A DNA stretch of 64,000 nt. It comes from Thalassovita sp. Its GTDB lineage: Bacteria; Pseudomonadota; Alphaproteobacteria; Rhodobacterales; Rhodobacteraceae. The notes beneath the pieces are model-generated. The model did no database searches, was not told the origin of the DNA, and worked only from the letters and a program-made list of their open reading frames with translations. The translations under genes were made by a program, and so were the position numbers. The DNA is taken from contig NZ_OY829290.1 of the NCBI RefSeq assembly GCF_963691685.1, forward strand, positions 4,181,001 through 4,245,000, given 5' to 3'. Shown here one piece after another: positions 43,671-52,718 of the stretch. Numbering within the stretch: the first letter of the stretch is position 1; the number at the start of each line of letters is the position of its first letter.

Positions 43671-44966
43671 TCAGCCCTCGCGGAAGGCTTTCGCAAAGTA
43701 ATCTGACATTGGTTTGACAAGGTAGGCCAAAGGTGTGCGATCGGCGGTTCTGATATAGGCCTCGACCGGCATGCCGGGCACCAGGGTCACGCCCTCTGGC
43801 AAAGCGGCAAGCGCCTCAGCTGAGACGGATATTTCCGCCCGGTAGTAGGAGGCGCGGCTGGCTTCATCCGTAAACGCATCTGCCGAAACCTGCGCCACCG
43901 TGCCGGGCAGTTCCGGCGTGGTGCGCTGATCCAGCGCCGGGAAGCGTAGCATCACCGACTGGCCCGGGTAGACCTGATCGATGTCGGTTGTCTGCACCTG
44001 CGCCGCAATCACCAGCGGCCGATCCTGCGGCACCAGATAGAGCACGGGATCCGCGGGGCGCACTACCGACCGCGGGGTGTAGAACTGCAAGGCGTGCACG
44101 ATGCCAGAAACCGGTGCGCGGATGTCCATCCGGCTCAGCTGCAGTTGCAGGGCGCGCCGGGTCTCAGCCAGTTCCAGTTCACGGTATTGCAGATCACGCA
44201 GCTGGGTCACCGCCTCCTCACGCCGGGTGCTCTGCAGTTTCAGGATCTCGATATCAATCTCGGTGATCCGGCCCTCAGACTGTGCCACCTGCGCTGCCAG
44301 CTCCCCCACCTGACCACTGAGCCGGGCCTGTTCACGTTGCAGGCTCAGCACCTTTGAGGCCTGTGCCAGTCCCCGATCCAGCAGGCTTTGCTGGTTGGCC
44401 ATTTCTTCGTTGATCAGGGCCAATTGCTGGCGCAGCGCCTCTTGCTGCGCATTGATGCCCTGAACCTGACTGTGGATCTGGGCCTGCCGTTTTTCCAATT
44501 GCTCGGTTTCGCGCGCGATCGAGGCATCCCGCGCGGTCAAAAGGCGCAGCTGACCGTCGATCATTTCCTGCACCTCGGGCTGGCCGGTTGCTACGCTCAG
44601 CAATTCAGCGTCAAAGCGCACCTCGCTTTCGCCATCTTGTTCGGCCTGCAGCCGCCCACGCCGGGCCATGATCTCAAACAACTGCCCTTCGGTGATCGCC
44701 AGCTGTGAGGCCAGTTCGGTGGGGTCCAGACGGACCACCAGTTGATCCTGTTCGACAAAGTCGCCCTCATCCACCAGCAGTTCTGCAATCACACCGCCGT
44801 CGGGGTGCTGCACCACCTGCCGGTTCTGATCGACCTCAATCTGGCCGGTGGTGACAATTGCGCCTGCGATCTGGGTCATGGTGGCCCAGGCCCCAAACCC
44901 ACCCAGCAGCAACGCCAGAGAAATGCCGCCGATCAACAGCGGGCCACGGGGGGAATATTTGCTCAT
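43671..44966 (-). CDS. Type I secretion periplasmic adaptor (HlyD family)
   Basis: A 431-residue membrane fusion protein. One N-terminal membrane helix (about 12-32), a biotinyl-lipoyl domain (about 40-75: Q-I-E-V-D-Q-N-R-Q-V-V-Q-H-P), a long alpha-helical coiled-coil hairpin (about 85-285) and a C-terminal beta-barrel (about 290-431: R-A-P-V-S-G-I-V-H-A-L). This is the HlyD/PrtE type adaptor that links the inner-membrane ABC exporter to TolC. It overlaps the ABC gene by 4 bases. No TolC gene or clear substrate gene is adjacent. Confidence 0.92.
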   Translation of the reverse strand: MSKYSPRGPLLIGGISLALLLGGFGAWATMTQIAGAIVTTGQIEVDQNRQVVQHPDGGVIAELLVDEGDFVEQDQLVVRLDPTELASQLAITEGQLFEIMARRGRLQAEQDGESEVRFDAELLSVATGQPEVQEMIDGQLRLLTARDASIARETEQLEKRQAQIHSQVQGINAQQEALRQQLALINEEMANQQSLLDRGLAQASKVLSLQREQARLSGQVGELAAQVAQSEGRITEIDIEILKLQSTRREEAVTQLRDLQYRELELAETRRALQLQLSRMDIRAPVSGIVHALQFYTPRSVVRPADPVLYLVPQDRPLVIAAQVQTTDIDQVYPGQSVMLRFPALDQRTTPELPGTVAQVSADAFTDEASRASYYRAEISVSAEALAALPEGVTLVPGMPVEAYIRTADRTPLAYLVKPMSDYFAKAFREG

Positions 44967-46702
44967 TGCACACCTCCGGCACCGGCGCTGCGCTGGATCT
45001 GCTGGTGGTTCTGCACCACGCTGCGCAGCACTTCATCCTTGGGGCCAAAGGCCCGCATTGCGCCGTTTTCCAACATCAGGATGGTGTCACATTCCTTAAT
45101 TGCGGCCGGGCGGTGGGCCATGATCAACACCGCTTTGCCCGCCTCTTTCTGGGCCCGGATTGCGCGGTTCAGCGCCTCTGATCCCTCGTTATCAAGGTTT
45201 GAGTTTGGCTCATCCAGAACCAGAATCACCGGATCCATATACATGGCGCGGGCCAGCCCGATCCGTTGGATCTGACCACCCGACAGGCGCCCACCCGCAG
45301 CACGCACCTGGGTGTCATAACCATCAGGCAGCTTCAGGATCATCTCATGGGCATCAGCGCGGCGCGCGGCCTCAACGATTTTGGCGGGATCGGGATCCGG
45401 CGACAGGCGGGCAATGTTTTCCGCGATGGATCCATCAAACAGCTCAATCCGCTGCGGCAGGTAGCCGATCAGCTGACCCAGTACCGAAGGATCATATTGA
45501 TCCAGCGTTGCCCCGTCCAAACGGATCTTGCCGCCTGCAGGCCGCCACAGCCCGGTCAGCGCCCGTGCCAGTGAGGATTTGCCAGCCCCTGAGGGGCCAA
45601 TCACACCGCAGGCCTGGCCCGGTTCCAGCTTGAAGGTGACCATGCGCAGCGTTGCCTGTGCTTCGCCGGGGGGCACTAGCGTCAGCCCCTGCACGCTCAG
45701 CTTGGCCGCTGGGGTCGGCAGCGGGGTGCGCTGCCCTTCGGCGGGCACTTCGCTCAACAGGGTGGCCAGACTGTCCCAACCTTTGCTGGCCCGCTGCACC
45801 ACGGCCCATTGGTTGATGATCAATTCAATCGGCGCCAAAGCCCGCCCCATTAGGATCGAACCCGCAATCATCGCGCCTGCCGTCAACTCCCCCTGCAGAA
45901 CCAGATAGGCGCCAAGGCCCAGCATGGCGGACTGCAGAAACAGACGAAACGTCTTGGTGGTGATCGAAAACCCATTGCCGGTGTCCGAGGCGTTGAGCTG
46001 TTCCTGCAGGGCGCGATCGCGGGCCTTTTGCCAGCGATAAAAAGTTGCTTCGCGCATGCCCATGGATTGCACAGACTCGGCTTCGCTCTGCAATTGGCTG
46101 GCGATTTGTTCGGACAGGACAACAGCCCGGTTGGCCTCGGCCAGAGGACGGCGGGAAAAGATCTGGTTGGCAATGGTGATCATCACCAAAATCGCACCAC
46201 CCCCGATGGCCAGATACCCCAGCCAGGGATGGAAGATCAGAATGCCGGCCAGAAACAGCGGCGTCCAGGGCACGTCAAACAGCGCGGTGAAAGACGGCGC
46301 ACTGAGGAAGCGCTGCACGCCCTCCAGATCCCGCAAGCCGGTTGAGGGTGGCTGATCCGGGCGGGACGCCGATTTGCGAATCACCGCATCAAACACCCGG
46401 CGATCCAGCCGCGCCTGAAACCGCGCCCCAACCCGCGTCATGATCCGGCCCCGTGCCAGATCCAACAGTCCCATCATCAAAAACAGGAAGGCAATTAGCA
46501 GCGTCAGACCAAGCAGGGTCTCCTCAGATCGGCTGCCCAGCACGCGGTCATAGACCTGCAACATATAAAGGGGCCCGGTCAGCATCAGCAGGTTCACAAA
46601 AACGCTGAACAGCGCTACCGCCCAGAAAAGGCTGCGATTTTCGCGACGCGCTGCGCGCAATTCCTCGCGTCCGGGTTGAGAATTCAAAGGTCTGGTCGGC
46701 AT
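44963..46702 (-). CDS. Type I secretion ABC transporter permease/ATPase (PrtD family)
   Basis: A 579-residue exporter of the PrtD type, which lacks the N-terminal peptidase-like domain of HlyB. Six hydrophobic segments precede the ATPase domain. Walker A is G-P-S-G-A-G-K-S-S at 369-377, the ABC signature is L-S-G-G-Q at 473-477, Walker B is I-L-V-L-D-E-P at 493-499, and the switch His is 530. It powers one-step export of proteins, often calcium-binding RTX proteins. AAGAGG precedes the ATG at 46702. The region upstream (46703-46913) is shared with mlaA. Confidence 0.93.
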   Translation of the reverse strand: MPTRPLNSQPGREELRAARRENRSLFWAVALFSVFVNLLMLTGPLYMLQVYDRVLGSRSEETLLGLTLLIAFLFLMMGLLDLARGRIMTRVGARFQARLDRRVFDAVIRKSASRPDQPPSTGLRDLEGVQRFLSAPSFTALFDVPWTPLFLAGILIFHPWLGYLAIGGGAILVMITIANQIFSRRPLAEANRAVVLSEQIASQLQSEAESVQSMGMREATFYRWQKARDRALQEQLNASDTGNGFSITTKTFRLFLQSAMLGLGAYLVLQGELTAGAMIAGSILMGRALAPIELIINQWAVVQRASKGWDSLATLLSEVPAEGQRTPLPTPAAKLSVQGLTLVPPGEAQATLRMVTFKLEPGQACGVIGPSGAGKSSLARALTGLWRPAGGKIRLDGATLDQYDPSVLGQLIGYLPQRIELFDGSIAENIARLSPDPDPAKIVEAARRADAHEMILKLPDGYDTQVRAAGGRLSGGQIQRIGLARAMYMDPVILVLDEPNSNLDNEGSEALNRAIRAQKEAGKAVLIMAHRPAAIKECDTILMLENGAMRAFGPKDEVLRSVVQNHQQIQRSAGAGGVQ

Positions 46703-46913
46703 GCGGCCTCTTTATCAAATGCTACAGGGCAGAATATGCACCGCCCTGGTGTTGCTCTTGCAATTCCCGTTCCTATCTAAACTAGGGCACGCAACACGCT
46801 GTCTCAAATCTGCCACAGCAACCCGCCACGATGTGACAAACCGCATAACGGGCTGGGCCAGCCTAACGGTTGATTTAGATAGACGTCAAAATGTTAACTC
46901 TCGGTTCAGATCA

Positions 46914-47684
46914 GTGATTTCTCCTCTCCAAAGCCGCTTCCTCCGCGCACCCGCACTCCTTACCGCGACCGCCATTGCCTTGGCAGGCTGCGCCTCTGTT
47001 GAGGGCGCAGGCATGTCTGATGCAGGCGTCTATGACCCGCATGAGCCAACCAACCGCGCCGTACACCGGTTCAACGTTGGTCTGGACCGTGCCGTGCTGC
47101 GCCCGGTGAGCAAGGGCTATGACGCGGTGGTGCCTGATGGGGTGCAGACCATGGTGGGCAATGCCAGCGATAACCTTGGCGAGCCCAGCAATCTGGTCAA
47201 CCGCACCCTGCAGGGCGATCTGCGCGGCGCTGGTGTTGCGCTCTACCGGTTTGTGGTGAACTCCACCGTGGGACTGGGCGGCATCTATGATGTGGCTGCC
47301 GAATTTGGCGTCACCGCCGACGAAACCGACTTTGGCGAAACGCTGCACACTTGGGGTGGCGATGAAGGCGCTTATGTTGAACTGCCGGTGCTTGGCCCCT
47401 CAACCGCGCGCGATGCAACAGGCCGCGTGGTGGATGCGGTGCTGAACCCGCTGTCGGCCGTGATGAACAGCGATCAGAAGACACTGCGCACCAGCCTGAA
47501 AGTGGCAGATCGCGTCGGCAGCCGTGCCCGTTATGGCGATACGCTGGACTCGGTGCTGTACGAAAGCACCGACAGCTATAGTCAAACACAGCTTCTTTAC
47601 CTGCAAAACCGCCGCTTCGAACTGGGAATCGAGAATGAAGATTCCTATATCGACCCTACCGAGATTGACACTGAGGGTTTCTAA
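46914..47684 (+). CDS. mlaA: MlaA (VacJ) family phospholipid-trafficking lipoprotein
   Basis: A 256-residue outer-membrane lipoprotein. The start is placed at GTG 46914 because it gives a signal peptide ending in A-L-A-G-C with lipidated Cys26; upstream in-frame sequence looks non-coding. The VacJ pattern follows: Y-D-P-H-E-P-T-N-R-A-V-H-R-F-N, P-S-N-L-V-N near 95-100 and G-D-E-G-A-Y-V-E-L-P-V-L-G-P near 158-171. MlaA removes mislocalised phospholipids from the outer leaflet and passes them to MlaC, which is the next gene. Confidence 0.92.
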   Translation: MISPLQSRFLRAPALLTATAIALAGCASVEGAGMSDAGVYDPHEPTNRAVHRFNVGLDRAVLRPVSKGYDAVVPDGVQTMVGNASDNLGEPSNLVNRTLQGDLRGAGVALYRFVVNSTVGLGGIYDVAAEFGVTADETDFGETLHTWGGDEGAYVELPVLGPSTARDATGRVVDAVLNPLSAVMNSDQKTLRTSLKVADRVGSRARYGDTLDSVLYESTDSYSQTQLLYLQNRRFELGIENEDSYIDPTEIDTEGF

Positions 47685-48290
47685 ATGGCACCGCTTTTCA
47701 GCCGCCGCAGTTTTATCGCCACCGCCAGCGCCACCGCGCTGATGCCCGCCCTGCCCACCGCTGCCTTTGCCCTGAATGAGGCAACAGCTAAGGGCCTGGT
47801 GGAAAAGCTGGTGCAGGAAATCAACAAGGTGATCGCATCCGGCAAGTCCGAAACGGCGATGATTGGTGATTTCGAACGCATCTTTAAACGTTACAGCGAC
47901 ACCTCCTATATCGCGGCCTATGCGATGGGTGTGGATGGCCGCCGTGCCTCGGGCGCGCAGAAGAAAGCCTTCTCCACCGCGTTTACCGCCTATGTGGCGC
48001 GCAAATACGGCAAACGCTTCCGTGAGTTCATTGGCGGCCGTCTGGAAGTGCAGAGCGTGAAGAAGGTGAAAAGCTTCTATCAGGTGCGCACCATTGCCTA
48101 TCTGAAGGGCGAGAGCCCCTTTGAGGTTGATTTCCATGTTTCCGACCGCACCGGCAAAGACCTGTTCTTCAATATGTACATTGAAGGCATCAACATGCTG
48201 CTGACCGAACGCGAAGAAATTGGCGCCATGCTGGATCGCCGCAAAGGCAACATCGATCAGATGATCACTGACCTGAAGAAAGCCGGTTAA
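47685..48290 (+). CDS. mlaC: MlaC/Ttg2D family periplasmic phospholipid-binding protein
   Basis: A 201-residue periplasmic carrier. The N-terminus has a twin-arginine-like motif, S-R-R-S-F-I-A-T-A, then a hydrophobic Ala-rich core ending near residue 28, so Tat export is possible. The mature part fits the MlaC fold: Y-I-A-A-Y-A-M-G, F-S-T-A-F-T-A-Y-V-A-R-K-Y near 98-110, and D-L-F-F-N-M-Y-I-E-G-I-N-M near 160-172. The ATG follows the mlaA stop directly. The rest of the Mla system (MlaFEDB) is not in the window. Confidence 0.92.
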   Translation: MAPLFSRRSFIATASATALMPALPTAAFALNEATAKGLVEKLVQEINKVIASGKSETAMIGDFERIFKRYSDTSYIAAYAMGVDGRRASGAQKKAFSTAFTAYVARKYGKRFREFIGGRLEVQSVKKVKSFYQVRTIAYLKGESPFEVDFHVSDRTGKDLFFNMYIEGINMLLTEREEIGAMLDRRKGNIDQMITDLKKAG

Positions 48291-48312
48291 GGATCACATT
48301 CCTTGAAATGCG

Positions 48313-48344
48313 ACGGGCGGGGATTTCCCCGCCCGTTTTTCTTT
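48313..48344 (+). terminator. Rho-independent terminator of mlaAC
   Basis: ACGGGCGGGG (48313-48322), a 4-base loop, CCCCGCCCGT (48327-48336), then TTTTCTTT. It lies 22 bases after the mlaC stop. Confidence 0.95.
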
Positions 48345-48348
48345 GATC

Positions 48349-50574
48349 CTAGTTGCCGCCAAAAATCCCGCGCAGCAGGTCATCAATGCCATTTCGGGTA
48401 TCGCGATCCCGCTGCGGATCTGGTGCCACATGGCGGGCGGGCGATCCGCCGCGCAGCATCGGCAGCGGTTTCGGTGTCAGCCCCTCATGCACACGACGCA
48501 TGGTTTCGTGCCAGATCTCAGCCGGCAGGCCGGATCCCGTCACCCCGGTCAACGGTGTGTTGTCATCATAGCCCATCCAGACGCCCGCCACGTAGTCAGC
48601 GGTAAAACCGATAAACCAGGCGTCTTTGGCTTTCTGCGAGGTGCCGGTTTTCCCGGCCACCTGCCAGTCAGGCAGATTGGCGCGACGGCCAGTTCCCTCA
48701 GCGGCAACCACATGCATCATCCATGTCAGTTCCCGCGCGGCATCTTCGCTGATCACACGCTCACCGATACCGCCGGTGGAGGTCATCAGCGCCTCATCAT
48801 CGCCCTGCATCTTCAGTTCCACCAACCCGTAGGGCCGAACCGAGCTGCCACCGTTCAGGATCCCCGCGTAGGCGCCCGTCACCTCCAGCAGACTGGTATC
48901 AGACGCCCCAAGCGCCAGGGACGGGCCTGCGGCCAGATCGGATTCAATGCCAAAGTCGCTGGCCACCTTGCGCACGTTTTCCAAACCGGCATCCTGCGCG
49001 ATCTTCACCGCCGGGATGTTCAAGGAGACGCGCAGCGCCTCGGTCAGGGTCACGGGGCCGTGGAATTTGCGATCATAGTTCTGCGGGCTCCACGGCGACG
49101 ATCCGGGGATGTTGATGGTGATCGGCTCATCCACAACGATATCATTGGCCGACCAGCCCAGTTCAAGCGCGGTGGCATAGACAAAGGGTTTGAAGGCCGA
49201 ACCGGTCTGGCGTTTCGCCTGCACGGCACGATTAAAGGCGCCGGTCACTTTGGTTTTGCGGCCGCCCACCATGGCGCGCACCGCGCCGTCTGCCGACATG
49301 ACCACAATGGCCGCCTGCGCTTTGGAGCCTTCGCGCACCTTTTCTGAGAAGATGTAGTTCATCGCCTCTTCGGCGGCGTCCTGAATGCGCTGATCCAATG
49401 TGGTGCGGATCACCACGTCAGAAGTTGAGTTGCGGGTGAAGAACTCAGGCCCTGACGACATCACCCAATCGGCAAAATACCCACCGGCCCGTGCCTGAGC
49501 GGCCGGTGACAGTTTGGCGGGGTTGTCCCGTGCCTCCTGCGCGGCCTTGGTGGACAGGTATCCCTGATCCTCCATCAGACCGATGATCACCCCGGCGCGG
49601 TTTTGGCTGCGGGTCAGGTTGCTGGTGGGCGCCAGCGTCGAGGGCGCGGTCAGCAATCCGGCGATCATCGCGCCCTCGGCAGCGGAAAGCGCCGCAGCGG
49701 GTTTGCCGAAATAGCGCTGCGCTGCCGCCTCAGACCCATAGGCGCCACCGCCCATGTAGGCGCGGTTCAGATAGATCGAGAGGATCTCATCCTTGGTGTA
49801 TTTCACCTCCATCGCCAGCGCGTAGATGGCTTCCTTGCCCTTGCGCCAGAGGGACCCGCGGCGACAGTCCGCCTCATAAGCGGCTTCACTGTCCCATTGG
49901 GTGTCATCATAGACAACGCCAAGACACAGCAACTTGGCCGTCTGCTGGGTGATGGTCGACCCGCCGTGGCCCGACAGCGGCCCACGGCCTTCGCGCAGGT
50001 TGATGCGCACAGCGCTGGCCACGCCGCGTGGTGAAATCCCGAAATGGCGGTAGAACCGTTTGTCTTCGGTCGCAACAACGGCGTTTTTCAGATGCGGTGA
50101 CACACTGTCAGCGGTCACCACGCCGCCAAACTGATCGCCGCGCCAGGCAAAGACCTCACCGGTGCGATCCGTCATCACCACCGAACCATTCGCGCGCCCA
50201 TCCAAAAGGGCGGTCACCTCAGGCAGCGTGGAATAGACATAGCCAACCGCCAGACCGACAACGATCATCGCCAGCGCGGTGATCCGCCAGGTAAAGGCCC
50301 AGATCAGCCGGAACAGCCAGCCAAAGATCGCCCGGAAAAACCGCACAATGGGATTGCGCGAGGACTTTGCCGGTTTCCGACGGGCGGGTTTCTTACGGGC
50401 GGGTGTTTTGCGCGGGGCGGGCTTGGCCGTGGATTTACTGGCAGCCCGTTTGGTCGCAGCCGGTTTACGCCCCGCCGCGGTGCCCTTGGTTTTGCCACCG
50501 GATTTGCCTGCCGGTTTTGACCCATAGCGACGCTCGGCCACCAATGGCGGCTTTTTGCGACCTGAATCACTCAT
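48349..50574 (-). CDS. Class A penicillin-binding protein (PBP1A-like)
   Basis: A 741-residue bifunctional peptidoglycan synthase. Residues 17-72 form a basic cytoplasmic tail of K/A/P-rich repeats, followed by one membrane helix (about 88-115). The glycosyltransferase domain has E-D-K-R-F-Y-R-H with catalytic Glu170 and G-G-S-T-I-T-Q-Q-T-A-K near 204-214. The transpeptidase domain has S-A-F-K (Ser459, Lys462), S-L-N (517-519) and K-T-G-T (642-645). The frame extends upstream to 50982, but ATG 50574 (MSDSGR) is the natural start. A Cys pair around a small insertion (L-C-L-G-V-V-Y-D-D) lies in the glycosyltransferase domain. Confidence 0.93.
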   Translation of the reverse strand: MSDSGRKKPPLVAERRYGSKPAGKSGGKTKGTAAGRKPAATKRAASKSTAKPAPRKTPARKKPARRKPAKSSRNPIVRFFRAIFGWLFRLIWAFTWRITALAMIVVGLAVGYVYSTLPEVTALLDGRANGSVVMTDRTGEVFAWRGDQFGGVVTADSVSPHLKNAVVATEDKRFYRHFGISPRGVASAVRINLREGRGPLSGHGGSTITQQTAKLLCLGVVYDDTQWDSEAAYEADCRRGSLWRKGKEAIYALAMEVKYTKDEILSIYLNRAYMGGGAYGSEAAAQRYFGKPAAALSAAEGAMIAGLLTAPSTLAPTSNLTRSQNRAGVIIGLMEDQGYLSTKAAQEARDNPAKLSPAAQARAGGYFADWVMSSGPEFFTRNSTSDVVIRTTLDQRIQDAAEEAMNYIFSEKVREGSKAQAAIVVMSADGAVRAMVGGRKTKVTGAFNRAVQAKRQTGSAFKPFVYATALELGWSANDIVVDEPITINIPGSSPWSPQNYDRKFHGPVTLTEALRVSLNIPAVKIAQDAGLENVRKVASDFGIESDLAAGPSLALGASDTSLLEVTGAYAGILNGGSSVRPYGLVELKMQGDDEALMTSTGGIGERVISEDAARELTWMMHVVAAEGTGRRANLPDWQVAGKTGTSQKAKDAWFIGFTADYVAGVWMGYDDNTPLTGVTGSGLPAEIWHETMRRVHEGLTPKPLPMLRGGSPARHVAPDPQRDRDTRNGIDDLLRGIFGGN

Positions 50575-50677
50575 CTCTTGCCCTGCCCGTGCAACCTGTT
50601 TTGCCACAGCATACCGCCCCGCGCCCCAATTGTAGAGACGGTGATTCCTGCTCTGGCAGTTCTTTGCTTGATTATTT

Positions 50678-50737
50678 TTTGTGCAAATTTCACATAACGC
50701 ACAAAATTTGAACAGCACAGCTGCGGAATTCCTGTGC
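50678..50737 (+). promoter_or_regulatory. Two inverted repeats upstream of glnK-amtB
   Basis: TTTGTGC (50678-50684) / GCACAAA (50699-50705) with a 14-base spacer, then GCACAG (50715-50720) / CTGTGC (50732-50737) with an 11-base spacer. The shared GCACA/TGTGC half-sites recall nitrogen-regulator (NtrC) operators, but spacing differs from the enterobacterial consensus. The region 50575-50881 (307 bases) has no gene and separates glnK from the divergent PBP gene; these repeats are its only clear structure. Confidence 0.4.
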
Positions 50738-50881
50738 AACTGCAGCATTTCCTTCACCTGAACCCACCCCGTGATGTTGGTTGAGACCGTAATTCTGCGG
50801 GTCTGGCAGACGGGTGAGTGCGTGAGTGAACGCCAACAACCGGAACCGCGTTTTTCGACAGGCTGAACTAAGGGGAACAAG

Positions 50882-51220
50882 GTGAAACTGATTATTGCAA
50901 CGATCAAACCGTTCAAGCTGGAGGAGGTCCGTGAAGCGCTGACCGAGATCGGCGTGCGCGGCATGATGGTCACTGAAATCAAAGGCTTCGGCTCGCAGTC
51001 GGGTCATACGGAAATCTACCGCGGCGCGGAATACGCAGTGAATTTCGTACCCAAGATCAAACTGGAAATCGTGGTGAGCGCGGCGATGGCAGACCAAGCC
51101 GTCGAGACCATCACCAACACCGCCCGCACCGGCAAAATCGGTGACGGCAAGATCTTTGTGCTGGACGTGGCACAGGCCGTACGCGTGCGTACCGGCGAAA
51201 CCAACGACGACGCGATCTAA
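50882..51220 (+). CDS. glnK: P-II family nitrogen regulatory protein GlnK
   Basis: A 112-residue PII trimer protein that signals nitrogen and 2-oxoglutarate status. Uridylylation site Tyr51 lies in R-G-A-E-Y-A-V, within the T-loop (37-55: G-S-Q-S-G-H-T-E-I-Y at 37-46). The start is GTG at 50882, preceded by AGGGGAAC. It lies directly before amtB, so GlnK rather than GlnB is the likely identity; GlnK plugs the AmtB channel when ammonium is plentiful. Confidence 0.95.
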   Translation: MKLIIATIKPFKLEEVREALTEIGVRGMMVTEIKGFGSQSGHTEIYRGAEYAVNFVPKIKLEIVVSAAMADQAVETITNTARTGKIGDGKIFVLDVAQAVRVRTGETNDDAI

Positions 51221-51240
51221 GCGTGGACGGGGAAAGGACA

Positions 51241-52584
51241 ATGGAAATGAACCGTATTACCAAACTTGGTCTGGCCAGCGCTGTTGCGCTCCTGCCGACC
51301 CTGGGCCTGGCCGAAGACGCCGCCCCGGTTGCAGGCGTCGACGCCTCGACCGACACCATCTTTATCCTGAACTCGCTGCTGTTCCTGGTTGGCGGCTTCC
51401 TGGTGTTCTGGATGGCCGCAGGTTTCGCCATGCTGGAGGCCGGTCTGGTCCGTGGCAAAAACGTAACCATGCAGCTGACCAAGAACATCGCGCTCTTCTC
51501 GCTGGCTGCGATCTTCTACTACCTGATCGGCTACAACCTGATGTACCCGCTGGGCACATGGTCGGTTGACGGCATCCTGTCCGGCGTCTGGGGCCCCGGC
51601 GTTCTGGAAGCTGTGGGTGTTGGCCGCGATGGCGCCGACGATTACGGCTATGCCTCCACCGGTTCGGACTTCTTCTTCCAGCTGATGTTCTGCGCCACCA
51701 CCGCCTCGATCGTGTCGGGCACCCTGGCTGAGCGTATCAAGCTGTGGCCCTTCCTGATCTTCACCATCATCCTGACCGCCATCATCTACCCGCTGCAGGC
51801 GTCGTGGAAATGGGGCGGCGGCTTCCTGGATCAGGCTGGCTTCCTGGACTTTGCTGGTTCGACCGTTGTGCACTCGGTAGGTGGCTGGGCCGCTCTGACC
51901 GGCGCGCTGATCCTCGGCCCGCGTATCGGCAAGTATAAAAACGGCAAAACCATCCCGATCCCCGGCTCGAACCTGACGCTGGCGACCTTGGGTACCTTCA
52001 TCCTGTGGCTGGGTTGGTTCGGCTTCAATGGCGGCTCGCAGCTGGCCATGGGCACCGTGGGTGACGTTGCAGACGTAAGCCGCATCTTCGCCAACACCAA
52101 CACGGCCGCTGCAGGTGGCGCCATCGCCGCGCTGATCCTGACCCAGGTTCTGTACAAGAAGCCGGACCTGACCATGGTTCTGAACGGCGCGCTGGCTGGC
52201 CTGGTGTCGATCACCGCAGAGCCGCTGACCCCGTCGCTGGGTGCAGCCACCCTGATCGGTGCCGTGGGCGGTGTGATCGTTGTCTTCGCCGTACCGTTCC
52301 TAGACAAGCTGAAGATCGACGACGTTGTTGGCGCCATCCCGGTGCACCTGATCGCCGGTATCTGGGGCACCATCGCGGTTGTCTTCACCAATGCTGACGC
52401 TTCGCTGGGCACGCAGCTCTACTCGATCGTGATCGTGGGTATCTTCACCGTGGTTGTTTCGGCAGCTGTCTGGTTCGTGCTGAAAGCCATCATGGGCCTG
52501 CGCGTCGACGAAGAAACCGAGATCAACGGCCTCGACATGGCAGAGCTGGGCATGGAAGCCTATCCGGAATTCTCCAAAGGCTAA
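51241..52584 (+). CDS. amtB: Ammonium transporter AmtB
   Basis: A 447-residue Amt/MEP/Rh channel that imports ammonium. An N-terminal signal-like segment (M-E-M-N-R-I-T-K, cleaved near L-A-E-D) is followed by eleven membrane helices. Conserved marks include F-W-M-A-A-G-F-A-M-L-E-A-G near 52-65, D-F-A-G-S-T-V-V-H near 202-210 with the pore His, and I-P-V-H-L-I-A-G-I-W-G near 362-372 with the second pore His. GGAAAGGAC precedes the ATG at 51241. It is 20 bases downstream of glnK. Confidence 0.96.
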   Translation: MEMNRITKLGLASAVALLPTLGLAEDAAPVAGVDASTDTIFILNSLLFLVGGFLVFWMAAGFAMLEAGLVRGKNVTMQLTKNIALFSLAAIFYYLIGYNLMYPLGTWSVDGILSGVWGPGVLEAVGVGRDGADDYGYASTGSDFFFQLMFCATTASIVSGTLAERIKLWPFLIFTIILTAIIYPLQASWKWGGGFLDQAGFLDFAGSTVVHSVGGWAALTGALILGPRIGKYKNGKTIPIPGSNLTLATLGTFILWLGWFGFNGGSQLAMGTVGDVADVSRIFANTNTAAAGGAIAALILTQVLYKKPDLTMVLNGALAGLVSITAEPLTPSLGAATLIGAVGGVIVVFAVPFLDKLKIDDVVGAIPVHLIAGIWGTIAVVFTNADASLGTQLYSIVIVGIFTVVVSAAVWFVLKAIMGLRVDEETEINGLDMAELGMEAYPEFSKG

Positions 52585-52610
52585 GCCTCGCCTCAGGAGA
52601 AACGCAAAGA

Positions 52611-52642
52611 CCGGGCCCTTGCGGGGGCCCGGTTTTCTTTTG
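52611..52642 (+). terminator. Rho-independent terminator of glnK-amtB
   Basis: CCGGGCCC (52611-52618), a 6-base loop, GGGCCCGG (52625-52632), then TTTTCTTTTG. It begins 26 bases past the amtB stop. Confidence 0.94.
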
Positions 52643-52662
52643 TTCTAGCGCCCGTTTTTGAA

Positions 52663-52716
52663 ACGCGACTGCGTCGCGTGGCCTTCGGCGAGAGTATTTT
52701 GGAAACAGTGAAAGCG
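52663..52716. repeat. Hairpin plus second copy of the GAGTATTT motif
   Basis: ACGCGAC-TGC-GTCGCGT (52663-52679) is a perfect 7-bp hairpin. It is followed by GAGTATTT within 52691-52698 and TGAAAGCGGG at 52707-52716. The latter parts resemble the left half of the element at 14256-14288. It may also act as the terminator of the DUF2478 gene, but no T-run is convincing. Confidence 0.4.
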
Positions 52717-52718
52717 GG

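Noticed and set aside
46774..46881. TATCTAAA / TTTAGATA inverted repeat between the type I exporter and mlaA
   Set aside because: An 8-base inverted match across about 90 bases is fairly likely by chance in a 200-base region, and no other support was found.
48343..49347. 334-codon plus-strand frame opposite the penicillin-binding protein gene
   Set aside because: The product is His/Arg/Gln-rich without motifs and is fully antisense to conserved catalytic domains.
50654..50667. TGGCAG-N4-TTGC, sigma-54-like element before glnK
   Set aside because: Only 9 bases separate GG and GC where 10 are needed, and the -24 element is imperfect.
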